From assembly GCF_000153825.1 (NCBI RefSeq), contig NZ_DS022299.1, forward strand, positions 768,769 to 832,768: a stretch of DNA of 64,000 nt. Direction: 5' to 3'. The stretch comes from Synechococcus sp. RS9916 (GTDB lineage Bacteria; Cyanobacteriota; Cyanobacteriia; PCC-6307; Cyanobiaceae). This document shows, piece after piece, positions 26,091 through 34,684 of the stretch (its first letter is position 1; each line of letters opens with the position of its first letter). The translations under genes were made by a program, and so were the position numbers. Below the pieces are notes generated by a model. It saw only the letters and a program-made list of their open reading frames with translations. It was not told the origin of the DNA and did no database searches.

Positions 26091-26876
26091 TCAGGCTGGA
26101 GCGCTCTCGTTGTCGCGCGGCAACCGGAATCGCCAGTGGCTCAGCAACGTTGCAGCGGCCACGGCTGCAGTCGAGGTCCTCAAAATCGTGCGCCCCATCT
26201 CGAGAGGTGTCCACCCATTCCGCTGGGCATCGTCCTGTTCCGTCGCCGTCCAACCGGCCTCTGGGCCAATCGCGATCCAAAGCTCAGGAATGTTGCCGTG
26301 ATCCAGTGCCGCTTGTTCGCACGCAAGCCAGTCATCGAAACGCACTGAATCCGGCTGACGCGTGGTCGCCAGGGCCTTGAGACTGCCCTCAGCTGGCATC
26401 GACCACCAGTCCTTCGCCTCCACGGTGGAGAGCAGCTCGGGCATCCACAGGCGCTCACACTGCTCCACCGCTTCCTTCAAGATCGTGTGCCAGCGATCGG
26501 GGCGATCCTCTGCCTGGGGTGTGCGCCATTGGGAGGAGAGCGGCTGGATGCAATCAATCCCCAGCTCACACGCCATCCGCATCACATCGTCCATACCGCG
26601 ACGTACGCCCACTACTGCCAAACCAAGGCGGGGCCGAGGAGCCGAAGCGGTTTCCAAAGGTTGATCCAACGGTTGATGGAGGTCCAGCTGTTCGCCGCCT
26701 TCCATGAGTTGGGCCGACCAACTATGCCCCTGACCATCAACAACAGCAAGGTGATCGCCGGGGCGAAGCCGCAGAACCCGGCGAAGGTAATGGCGTTCAT
26801 CCCCCTCCAAGACCAACACTGACCCACTGGTTGGCAACCGGGTAGGAGCAATGAGCAGGCGACGGAGTTCCGCCAT
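26091..26876 (-). CDS. rsmE: 16S rRNA (uracil-1498-N3)-methyltransferase
   Basis: 261 residues. The N-terminal PUA-like part has GDERHYLRRVLRLRPGDHLAVVDGQG. The SPOUT methyltransferase part has RRGMDDVMRMACELGID, LLSTVEAKDWW..., LWIAIGPEAGWTATEQDDA and MGRTILRTSTAAVAAATLLS; the IGPEGG-like loop and LR.ETA-like knot bind SAM. It methylates U1498 of 16S rRNA. It lies 9 bases downstream of the DUF3531 gene on the same strand. Confidence 0.93.
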   Translation of the reverse strand: MAELRRLLIAPTRLPTSGSVLVLEGDERHYLRRVLRLRPGDHLAVVDGQGHSWSAQLMEGGEQLDLHQPLDQPLETASAPRPRLGLAVVGVRRGMDDVMRMACELGIDCIQPLSSQWRTPQAEDRPDRWHTILKEAVEQCERLWMPELLSTVEAKDWWSMPAEGSLKALATTRQPDSVRFDDWLACEQAALDHGNIPELWIAIGPEAGWTATEQDDAQRNGWTPLEMGRTILRTSTAAVAAATLLSHWRFRLPRDNESAPA

Positions 26877-26885
26877 CGCAGCGAG

Positions 26886-27347
26886 TCAGTTCATGGAGGG
26901 GAAAACGCTGTCGGGATGCTCTTCAGCAGGCCAATCCTCGTTTTCACCACCCACCAGCAGCTCCTCCAGCTGAACGACATCACTGTCCAACTGGCGCAGT
27001 GCATTGATCAGCACATCGAGAGCAAAGGCATCGGTGGTACCCAGATCGATCCAGCAACGCCCCCATTGCTGGTTGTATTCCAGCTGTCCCATGTTGTGCA
27101 TCAGTGCTGGCATCGCGGCAGTGGCTTGCTCGTTGTCGTAGCTCATCCAACTGAGGTCCTCCCCCGCCTCATGGGCTTGAAGGTTCTCAGCGTTGAACCC
27201 GCCGAGTCGGCCCATCACATACCAGCTGTCAAACACGCCATCCACGTAGTTCCGTTCCCCCTGACTGGGGACATCCGAAAAACGCAGCCACAGCCAGCAG
27301 TTGAACGGGTCGACTTCACGAAAACGAACGTCCATGGTTGTGGCCAT
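26886..27347 (-). CDS. DUF3531 family protein
   Basis: 153 residues from ATG 27347 (ATG 27335 possible). Contains FREVDPFNCWLWLRFSDVPSQGERNYVDGVFDSWYVMGRLGGFN and YNQQWGRCWIDLGTTDAFALDVLINAL, the typical DUF3531 pattern found in cyanobacteria and plastids. Acidic, soluble, no known function. Probably an operon with rsmE; divergent from the ABC ATPase at 27431. Confidence 0.8.
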   Translation of the reverse strand: MATTMDVRFREVDPFNCWLWLRFSDVPSQGERNYVDGVFDSWYVMGRLGGFNAENLQAHEAGEDLSWMSYDNEQATAAMPALMHNMGQLEYNQQWGRCWIDLGTTDAFALDVLINALRQLDSDVVQLEELLVGGENEDWPAEEHPDSVFPSMN

Positions 27348-27430
27348 CTCACCCTCATCATCGCTGCAAGGGGGAGGGATCAAGCAAGCTGTGGCCACTG
27401 GCTCAAGGGAATCGGCTCAACCGGCGCACC

Positions 27431-28078
27431 ATGCTTGAACTGAACGACCTGCAGTACCAACCCGCAACCACGGAACAACCCGTACTGAAAGGGATCAACT
27501 TGCGGGTCAGTTCCGGTCGGCCCGTGCTGATTTCGGGGGCGAGCGGCAGCGGAAAGACCAGTCTGATCGAGGTCGTCAGCGGTCTTGCAGGGGAGCAGCG
27601 AGGAACGGTGACGTGGAAGGGACAAAGCCTCACCCGTCGGCAGCGACGGTGGCTCTGTGGCGTGCTGTTTCAGTTCCCGGAACGCCATTTCCTCGGGCTG
27701 AGCGTGAGCCAGGAACTGAAGCTGGGGCATCGGCGCCTCAGCACCGACGCGATGCACCAAGCGCTGCGTCGCGTGGGCCTGAGCAATGTTGACCTCAAAC
27801 AAGCACCCGAACGGTTGAGTGGCGGTCAGCAGCGACGGTTGGCATTGGCTGTGCAGCTGATGCGCCAAACCGATGTCCTGCTGCTGGATGAACCCACTGC
27901 AGGGTTGGATTGGTCGGTGCGCGATGACGTCCTCGAACTGCTGCAGGACCTGGCCCGCGACAAAGTGTTGATTGTGGTGACCCATGAGCCGGATCTATTC
28001 CAGCGCTGGGAGTGTGAGCAATGGAAACTGCAAGCCGGTCAGCTCCGTGCTCTGTCACCATTGGCCGCAGTTGACTGA
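27431..28078 (+). CDS. Small ABC transporter ATPase (CbiO/energy-coupling-like)
   Basis: 215 residues, shorter than usual importer ATPases. Walker [12 protein letters not shown] near 37-47, Q-loop [17 protein letters not shown], signature [15 protein letters not shown], Walker [13 protein letters not shown] and switch HEPD. The FQFPE Q-loop is typical of energy-coupling (ECF/CbiO) ATPases. No permease is adjacent, so the partner is encoded elsewhere. Starts 5 bases before the gap to hslO and is likely co-transcribed with it. Confidence 0.83.
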   Translation: MLELNDLQYQPATTEQPVLKGINLRVSSGRPVLISGASGSGKTSLIEVVSGLAGEQRGTVTWKGQSLTRRQRRWLCGVLFQFPERHFLGLSVSQELKLGHRRLSTDAMHQALRRVGLSNVDLKQAPERLSGGQQRRLALAVQLMRQTDVLLLDEPTAGLDWSVRDDVLELLQDLARDKVLIVVTHEPDLFQRWECEQWKLQAGQLRALSPLAAVD

Positions 28079-28083
28079 CCTCC

Positions 28084-29001
28084 ATGAGTGACCGCCTTGT
28101 CCGGGCGACCGCCGCCGGAGGCGGCATCCGTCTCGTGGCCGTCACCACCACGGAGGCCACCCGTGAAGCCCGCCGCCGGCACGGTTTGTCCTATCTGACC
28201 ACGGTGATGCTGGGGCGGGGCATGGGTGCGGGTCTGCTTCTGGCGAGCTCGATGAAAGTGGCCCATGGCCGCGTCAGCCTGCGCTTTGGGTCTGATGGCC
28301 CGCTCAAGGGGCTGATGGTCGATGCAGGACGGAACGGCACCGTTCGGGGTTACGTCGGGAACCCAAGCCTGGAACTGGACCCGATCGCCGATGCGGGCGG
28401 GCACTACAGCTTCGATTTCGCAGAAGCGGCGGGAACGGGGTACCTCCACGTCGTGCGTGATGAAGGCAAAGGAGAACCCTTCAGCAGCACCGTGGAGCTT
28501 GTGCGTGGAGGGATTGGCGAGGACGTGGCGTCCTATCTGCTCCACTCTGAGCAGACACCATCAGCCGTCTTTGTGGGGGAGCAGATCAACAGTGATGGGC
28601 TGATCTGCAGTGGAGCCCTTCTGGTGCAGGTGCTACCGAAAGCCGCCGAAGAACCGGCCCTTGTTGCTCTTCTCGAGGAACGTTGCCGTGAAATCGATAA
28701 TTTCAGTGGCCGGTTGGCAGCATGCCAAAACAACCTGGAAGAACTCCTCAAAGACGTTTTCCCCGACCTGGATCCACAGCCCATTCCAGCGGGTGAACCC
28801 AGCCAGCCCATCCAGTTCCACTGCCCCTGCAGTTATGAGCGCAGCCTCGGAGCACTGCAAATGCTGGGCAGAGAAGAGTTGACGTCGATGTTGGAAGAAG
28901 ACGGCGGCGCAGAACTGACCTGCCACTTCTGCAGTGAGGTCTATCGGGTCGACAGCGATGGGCTCAAGGCGCTGATCGATGGGCTGCCTACCGCCAGCTA
29001 A
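28084..29001 (+). CDS. hslO: Hsp33 redox-regulated chaperone
   Basis: 305 residues. N-terminal domain: [32 protein letters not shown]...[18 protein letters not shown]. The C-terminal redox switch has the zinc-binding C-x-C (HCPCSY near 247) and C-x-x-C (CHFCSEV near 281) that oxidise under peroxide plus heat. It then prevents aggregation of unfolded proteins in the cytoplasm. Length and all motifs are normal. Confidence 0.95.
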   Translation: MSDRLVRATAAGGGIRLVAVTTTEATREARRRHGLSYLTTVMLGRGMGAGLLLASSMKVAHGRVSLRFGSDGPLKGLMVDAGRNGTVRGYVGNPSLELDPIADAGGHYSFDFAEAAGTGYLHVVRDEGKGEPFSSTVELVRGGIGEDVASYLLHSEQTPSAVFVGEQINSDGLICSGALLVQVLPKAAEEPALVALLEERCREIDNFSGRLAACQNNLEELLKDVFPDLDPQPIPAGEPSQPIQFHCPCSYERSLGALQMLGREELTSMLEEDGGAELTCHFCSEVYRVDSDGLKALIDGLPTAS

Positions 29002-29007
29002 AGCGCC

Positions 29008-29694
29008 CTAGGCCAACAGCAACGCGCCGGCCAGCAACAGCAGCAAGGCCGGCAAGGCTTGAAGTTGGTCAGCGCCGAACAGAGGCACAACTGCTGAACC
29101 AGCAACTGCCACGAAAAGCGCTCCAATTGCAAGACCGACGGCCAGAAGCAACACACTCCAGCCAAGGGAGGCAAGAGGTCGACGACCACGCTTGATCTGG
29201 CTGAGGAAGAGGCCGATGGTGCCCAACGACAACACCAAATCAGCCGAACCCGACGTCGCCACCAGCAGCAGCAGACCAAGACCCCCAGCAACTGCGCGAA
29301 CAAGAAGACCTTGGCCCTCAACAAGAGAGAGGGTGGGCGTCCAAGAGCCCACACTGACCGATGGTTTGGGAATGGAGAGCTGGCGGAGGCGGGTGAGAAC
29401 CGTTGGACCGTTATTGAGTGCGGAAGCCTGGGAGGCCACCTGCTGCTCTCGCTCAGACGCACTCGCTGCAGCGACACTGAGCTTTCCGGTCTGCCGTTCC
29501 CGAAGACGAGCCATCAAGACCGCGTCGTAGGCGGCTTCAACCTTGGCCCTGGCCTGGGGGTCATCCCCCGCAGCATCGAGGGCTGCAGCCTTGGCTTGTT
29601 GCACCGCTTCAAAGCCGCTTTCGGCTGTGATGCCAAGCCTGGCGTAGGGATCCTGAGAGCCGGAATCGGAACCGGAATCAACCCCGGAGGCCAT
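29008..29694 (-). CDS. CPP1-like family membrane protein (chaperone of POR-like)
   Basis: 228 residues from ATG 29694. The N-terminus is a J-like domain (QDPYARLGITAESGFEAVQQAKAAALDAAGDDPQARAKVEAAYD) without an HPD motif. It is followed by three to four membrane helices (LLVRAVAGGLGLLLLVATSGS, LGWSVLLLAVGLAIGALFV). This is the CPP1/DUF3353 architecture; in plants the homologue stabilises protochlorophyllide oxidoreductase. Role here inferred from the family. Converges with hslO, 6 bases apart. Confidence 0.82.
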   Translation of the reverse strand: MASGVDSGSDSGSQDPYARLGITAESGFEAVQQAKAAALDAAGDDPQARAKVEAAYDAVLMARLRERQTGKLSVAAASASEREQQVASQASALNNGPTVLTRLRQLSIPKPSVSVGSWTPTLSLVEGQGLLVRAVAGGLGLLLLVATSGSADLVLSLGTIGLFLSQIKRGRRPLASLGWSVLLLAVGLAIGALFVAVAGSAVVPLFGADQLQALPALLLLLAGALLLA

Positions 29695-29765
29695 AACCGC
29701 AAGAAGCACTCAACTGAGCGTATCGAGACGGCTGCAGCAGCGGCGACGAATGCAACGGAGCCACG

Positions 29766-29990
29766 TCAAAAGACGGGGGGACCGTGCCTGTAACCGAGAC
29801 AGTTCTCGAGGTGATCACGCCGATGTCGCGCTTGAGCAGAACCCAACGACAAGCGCGTTTTGATCAACGGCATTTGCGGGGGGAGGTGGTAACCCTCAAG
29901 GATCTCGACTTCCCCCTGTCGAGAGCGGAAACAGACGTAATCAATCCCGCCGTCATCACTGGGACGGTGCAACCAGATGGTGTCCACCAT
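29766..29990 (-). CDS. Small hypothetical protein, 74 aa
   Basis: Starts MVDTIWLHRPSDDGGIDYVC and continues LPPQMPLIKTRLSLGSAQARHRRDHLENCLGY. The PL(I/L)K(T/S)R segment followed by a helix recalls the picocyanobacterial DUF1651 family, but the match is loose. Soluble, basic C-terminus. Same strand as the CPP1-like gene. Confidence 0.55.
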   Translation of the reverse strand: MVDTIWLHRPSDDGGIDYVCFRSRQGEVEILEGYHLPPQMPLIKTRLSLGSAQARHRRDHLENCLGYRHGPPVF

Positions 29991-30057
29991 CGCGGTTCAA
30001 AAAAGTTGAAAAAGTCTGGCGAGCCCCCGGCCTGATCGCGAGAGCTGAGAAGGCGAA

Positions 30058-31704
30058 CTAGAGACTGATGGGTTCCACACCGCTCACGACCGGCGCAACA
30101 GCACTCAGAGCAAAATCGGGATGCTCTTCACGCAACTGGTTGAGATTCCACTCGTTCTTGAACAGCAACACAGGCCGATTCCAGGCATCCCGGACCGTTT
30201 TGCAATTGAAGATACGGCCCACTTTCTCCAACTCCTGCCATCCACCGGTGACCCAACGGGCCACCTGGTAGCCGAGCGGTTCAAGCCGAGTGGCAACGCC
30301 ATATTCATTCTCAAGGCGGTGCTGCACCACCTCCAGCTGCAGCTGGCCAACCGCAGCCAGAATCGGATCCCGCTTGCTTTCGTCAGTGTCGTAGAGGATC
30401 TGAACAGCCCCTTCTTCGCGTAGTTCGTTCACGCCCTTGCGGAAGTTTTTGAAAGCGGAAGGGTTGGGATTCCGCAACCAGCTGAAGATCTCCGGGCTGA
30501 AACAGGGAATTCCTTCGTATTCCACCTTGGAGCCCAGATAAAGGGTGTCACCAATGGCAAACATTCCTGGGTTGTTCAAACCGATCACATCGCCGGGGTA
30601 GGCGTCTTCCACCACTTCACGATCCTGGCCAAACAATTTCTGAGGCCGGGATAAACGAATGGTTTTGCCGGTGCGTGCATGCTGCACCGCCATGTCCTTC
30701 TCAAACTTGCCGCTACAGACGCGGACAAACGCCACGCGATCGCGGTGGCGAGGATCCATGTTGGCCTGGAGCTTGAACACAAAGCCGCTGAAACCTGGGC
30801 GAATGGTCTCAATTTCACCGGCACTGCTCGTGCGGGGCATGGGCTTCTGGGCCAGCTCAAGGAAGGCATCAAGAAAAGGCCGGACGCCGAAATTGGTCAT
30901 CGCAGACCCGAAAAACACCGGTGTGAGCTCACCGGCATGGACCATTTCCAAATCCAGTTCCGCCCCTGCTGCCTCCAGCAGGTCCAGTTCCTCAAGCGCT
31001 AGTTCCAGCAGGTCAGACTCCACCATCTCCAGGAGACGGGGATCATCCGCGTCCATTTCAAGTTCTTCCGCCTGACGGCCCCGTTCAGCTCGGCTGAACA
31101 AGATCACGCGTCGCGTGCGGCGATCAATGACGCCTCGGAATTGCTCGCCACTGCCAATTGGCCAATTCACCGCCCAAGGGGTGAGACCAAGCTCTGACTC
31201 AATTTCATCGAGCAGCGACAAGGGATCGCGTCCTGGGCGATCCATCTTGTTGATGAAAGTGAAAATGGGGATCTGCCGCATGCGACAGACCTCAAACAAC
31301 TTGCGCGTCTGAGGTTCAAGCCCCTTGGCCGCATCCTCCAGCATCACAGCGTTGTCCGCTGCGGCCAGGGTCCGGTAGGTGTCTTCTGAAAAGTCCTGGT
31401 GACCTGGGGTATCCAGCAGATTGATGGTGTTGGTGCCGTAGTCGAACTGCAACACCGTCGACGTGATGGAGATGCCGCGCTGCTTCTCCAGCTCCATCCA
31501 ATCGGAAGTGACCTTGCGTTGCTCACCGCGGGCCTTCACGGCCCCGGCCTGCTGGATCGCCCCCCCGTAGAGGAGGAGCTTCTCGGTCAGCGTGGTCTTA
31601 CCCGCGTCAGGGTGGGAGATGATCGCGAAATTGCGACGTCGATCCACCGCTTCAGCCAGGGCCTGAAGCTCGGGGTTTTCAGCTGAGACGGAGGGACTTG
31701 TCAT
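30058..31704 (-). CDS. prfC: Peptide chain release factor 3
   Basis: 548 residues, close to the usual length. GTPase motifs: G1 [10 protein letters not shown] near 31, G2/G3 [13 protein letters not shown] and DTPGHQDF, G4 [10 protein letters not shown]. The C-terminal part has [31 protein letters not shown], typical of RF3. It recycles RF1 and RF2 from the ribosome after termination. The first 20 residues are a variable extension. Confidence 0.96.
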   Translation of the reverse strand: MTSPSVSAENPELQALAEAVDRRRNFAIISHPDAGKTTLTEKLLLYGGAIQQAGAVKARGEQRKVTSDWMELEKQRGISITSTVLQFDYGTNTINLLDTPGHQDFSEDTYRTLAAADNAVMLEDAAKGLEPQTRKLFEVCRMRQIPIFTFINKMDRPGRDPLSLLDEIESELGLTPWAVNWPIGSGEQFRGVIDRRTRRVILFSRAERGRQAEELEMDADDPRLLEMVESDLLELALEELDLLEAAGAELDLEMVHAGELTPVFFGSAMTNFGVRPFLDAFLELAQKPMPRTSSAGEIETIRPGFSGFVFKLQANMDPRHRDRVAFVRVCSGKFEKDMAVQHARTGKTIRLSRPQKLFGQDREVVEDAYPGDVIGLNNPGMFAIGDTLYLGSKVEYEGIPCFSPEIFSWLRNPNPSAFKNFRKGVNELREEGAVQILYDTDESKRDPILAAVGQLQLEVVQHRLENEYGVATRLEPLGYQVARWVTGGWQELEKVGRIFNCKTVRDAWNRPVLLFKNEWNLNQLREEHPDFALSAVAPVVSGVEPISL

Positions 31705-31716
31705 CGGGCCAGCTTC

Positions 31717-32397
31717 TCAGAACAAGTGACCCCAGACCTCGAGATAGCGATCGTCGACGCTGGCGACGGAGAGCTGATCAGCCAAACCAGCATTCACAAG
31801 CTGTTCTGCCACCTCCTCCACCGTGAAAGCGGCATGCAAGGAAGCGACGTAATCCCGTTGCAACACGTCGGGAGCATCGCGCAGATAACGGTCTTTGAGG
31901 GCGTGCACGTCTTCTTCGCTGACGGGGCGACGCAGGTCTTTGATGTAAATGACTGCTCCTGGCATCCCAAGCGCTCTCACCGACTGCCAGAGCACGGCCG
32001 GATCATGGAGATGATGCAACAGGCTGTTGCTGATCACAGCGCTGTAGTCGCGATCAAGTGAACAGTCAGGCAAAACCACCTGACGGAAGTTGACACGCGC
32101 GCAGAGATCTGAACACTCTGCGCGGGCCTCTTCGGCCAATGCCAACATCACTGATGCCCCGTCGAAGCCCACCACATCAGCAGCTAAGAAGTGTCGCGCG
32201 AGACGAAAGCTGATGTTGCCGGGCCCGCAACCAAGGTCTGCAATGCGCTCACCAAGACCAGCGGGAAACAGAGCTTGAACACGATCGATCAACGCCTGAT
32301 CACCCGCACTGAAATCAGCTGATGCATAAGCCAGAGCCTGCTCCTGGCCATTCATCAATTCAGGTTCAGGAATGCGTTTCATCGTGCATTCACTCAC
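31717..32397 (-). CDS. Class I SAM-dependent methyltransferase
   Basis: 226 residues from GTG 32397, which overlaps the MscS stop (GTGA); ATG 32382 is possible. SAM-binding motif I is RIADLGCGPGNISFRLARHF near 51-70. Then VVGFDGASVMLALAEEA, VISNSLLHHLHDPAVLW and PGAVIYIKDLRRP follow the Rossmann order. The substrate is unknown; the type resembles UbiE/trans-aconitate-like small-molecule methyltransferases. It is the downstream partner of the MscS gene. Confidence 0.83.
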   Translation of the reverse strand: MSECTMKRIPEPELMNGQEQALAYASADFSAGDQALIDRVQALFPAGLGERIADLGCGPGNISFRLARHFLAADVVGFDGASVMLALAEEARAECSDLCARVNFRQVVLPDCSLDRDYSAVISNSLLHHLHDPAVLWQSVRALGMPGAVIYIKDLRRPVSEEDVHALKDRYLRDAPDVLQRDYVASLHAAFTVEEVAEQLVNAGLADQLSVASVDDRYLEVWGHLF

Positions 32398-34547
32398 TTG
32401 AAATTAAGTGTTTGGGTGGGATAGGGGATATCAATTCCCTGCTCGCAAAGTGCTTGGATGAGTCGCCGATTCAAAGAATGCATGCTGTCTTCAAAAGCAT
32501 TGTGGTCATCGTGGGTGGAGCCGAGCTCAATAACATAGTCGTAGCTATAGGGAGCAATTCTTTCCAATCGGCAGGAGAAGAATTCCAAATTTGGATCCTG
32601 CATCAGCGCCTGCTGAACCAAGCCAGGAACACACTGCAACTGCGCTGGAGAAGACCCTCTCGCGACCGGCAAAACAACCTCAGAAGCTTTTGCTTGAGCA
32701 ACCAACTGCACAAGCCTCACAAGAATGACTTCACGAAGGGCTAAATACGATTCCCAGCCATGGAGTTCGATAATTGCGAAGACCACCAATGTTTCAGAAT
32801 CATCCTCAACACGCCTGTGCAGCGTGACCAGAGGCTGCTGAAGAAGAGAATTAGCGTCCAAGAAACGGCGTGCTTGCTTCAGCAGCTCTCGCAACTGAAA
32901 AGGCGACATGGAAGAATCCAATGGAATCTTGAGATCCAAGCTTTGAACCGGGTGAGGAGATGGCGTTCTGTGAGATCGTGAATAGTTGACAATTGTTGCC
33001 TCATCAGCAACTGAATTAGGGATTGTGACCCTGCTTTCGAGGGTCTGCATCTCCAAAGAGCGCAGGCCAATTTTGTTGATATAGCCTATGTTTTCACCCA
33101 CCATGCAAAATTCTCCAACCCGAAGCGGTCGATCCGTTTGGATCGAGAATCCAGCAAAGAGGTTCCCGAGCAGCTTCGAAGCCCCCAAACCGATTGCCAG
33201 ACCGGGCACTGCGGAGAAAGCGAGCAACGTGCTTGCGGGAAGCCCTAGACGAAGCAGAAGTCGGTAAAAAATCAACGCGGCAACCAACACCCCAATGGCG
33301 CGGCAAAGTGGAATCACAAGACTCGACACACGCTGCTGACGCAGCTGGGATTCAGCACCCCGCAAATGGCTTGTGATTCGAGCAATGGATCGACCGAGGG
33401 CTTCAAACAACAGATAGGCAACAACAGAACCAGCCAAATGCTTAATGACATAGGCCGCATACGTGACCACCACCAAAGGGAAGGCCGTAAAATTCACCAC
33501 ATCGCCAATTAGATACTTAGCGAAGCTGGTGAGCGGAACCAGCGGCACGATGATCAGCAAACGTCGCCAAGCCAAACGCTGCTGCAACAATGACTTACGT
33601 ATGCCAGGCGGGTTGAATGGCTCACGCCATGTGAGCACCAACATCCTTAAAAGAAAGAATGTCACTAAAGAATAAATTACAACAACCAAGACTGCGCATA
33701 CAATTTGAAAAACAGTTTGCCCAAAGAAAGGAAGCTCTAGAAAGGCACGCCAAGGCTCAGGCCAACCTAAATACCAATCAGGTGGCACAAGATATCCAGG
33801 CGTGAGAATAAAGTTTTTGTAGAAACCTGGAGTCGCGAAAGGCTGCCGAACAACTGGCAAATCACGAATCTCACCATACATCTTATTGATCCGAGACACA
33901 GTCTCTGCCGAGAAAAAATATTCGTTATTCTCTGGATCTCCAACCACTTCAGTGGTTAACGTTATTGCCGTTCCAGGTATCCGCCAGGCTTCAACAGGCT
34001 TTAAGCGCAAATCATTAAACGATTTCATCTCCCGAGCATCGGGAATAGAAATTGGCTTAACGCTGTGAGTGAACACGTAATCAAGAACGTGTTTCAGCCG
34101 AATTGCAGCCTCCTCTGACATATCGACACGGACGCTGGCTGGAAAAACGGATGCATCAAGAGCGCTGACTGCCTGCTGAAAGAGCAATGAGGTGTCTTCA
34201 ATCTCTTCTCTTCTCGCAGCTGGATTCGCACGAGCAGCCTCAAGGGCATCAACTTGACCAAGGGCTTCGGCGCGACGCCCCACTTCGGCCATCACGGCGT
34301 AAAAATTCAGCAGGGTCGCCTGGGGGCTGTCGCCCACCACTTGCCCAAGAACCACCTCAGACAACCGGCCAGCGTCTTCCTCAAGATCGGGATAGAAGGG
34401 CTGCTCCTGGATCGGGATAAAGGTCGATCGTGCTGGCATGACCAGACCTCGACCGTTGTGGTCGGCGGACTGGCCTGCGTGGACACCAAACACGACCAGC
34501 AGGCTGGTCAAAACAAAGGCCCAGATCCAGCGCCCGGGGCGATTCAT
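32394..34547 (-). CDS. MscS-family mechanosensitive channel with large N-terminal domain
   Basis: About 717 residues from ATG 34547. A signal-like first helix and a periplasmic region of about 250 residues precede several transmembrane helices (FQIVCAVLVVVIYSLVTFFLLRM and others). The pore-lining helix and beta domain are TLLAFSAVPGLAIGLGASKLLGNLFAGFSIQTDRPLRVGEFCMVG...GYINKIGLRSLEMQTLESRVTIPNS. The C-terminal vestibule follows. It likely releases solutes on hypo-osmotic shock. The A/T-rich body differs from its GC-rich neighbours. Confidence 0.88.
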   Translation of the reverse strand: MNRPGRWIWAFVLTSLLVVFGVHAGQSADHNGRGLVMPARSTFIPIQEQPFYPDLEEDAGRLSEVVLGQVVGDSPQATLLNFYAVMAEVGRRAEALGQVDALEAARANPAARREEIEDTSLLFQQAVSALDASVFPASVRVDMSEEAAIRLKHVLDYVFTHSVKPISIPDAREMKSFNDLRLKPVEAWRIPGTAITLTTEVVGDPENNEYFFSAETVSRINKMYGEIRDLPVVRQPFATPGFYKNFILTPGYLVPPDWYLGWPEPWRAFLELPFFGQTVFQIVCAVLVVVIYSLVTFFLLRMLVLTWREPFNPPGIRKSLLQQRLAWRRLLIIVPLVPLTSFAKYLIGDVVNFTAFPLVVVTYAAYVIKHLAGSVVAYLLFEALGRSIARITSHLRGAESQLRQQRVSSLVIPLCRAIGVLVAALIFYRLLLRLGLPASTLLAFSAVPGLAIGLGASKLLGNLFAGFSIQTDRPLRVGEFCMVGENIGYINKIGLRSLEMQTLESRVTIPNSVADEATIVNYSRSHRTPSPHPVQSLDLKIPLDSSMSPFQLRELLKQARRFLDANSLLQQPLVTLHRRVEDDSETLVVFAIIELHGWESYLALREVILVRLVQLVAQAKASEVVLPVARGSSPAQLQCVPGLVQQALMQDPNLEFFSCRLERIAPYSYDYVIELGSTHDDHNAFEDSMHSLNRRLIQALCEQGIDIPYPTQTLNFK

Positions 34548-34684
34548 GAACAACGGGGCATTGACTTACCAATCAAGGCAATCTGACCAAAAACTGCTGT
34601 ATGCCACAAGCCCGTCACATCAAGAGATACACCTAGAGACCACAAGGACACCGCCAATGGTGGCAACGATCACTTGCAGCCACC

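Noticed and set aside
34554..34684. Cobalamin riboswitch before the B12-dependent reductase
   Set aside because: I see no B12-box-like sequence or matching stems in the 131-base gap.
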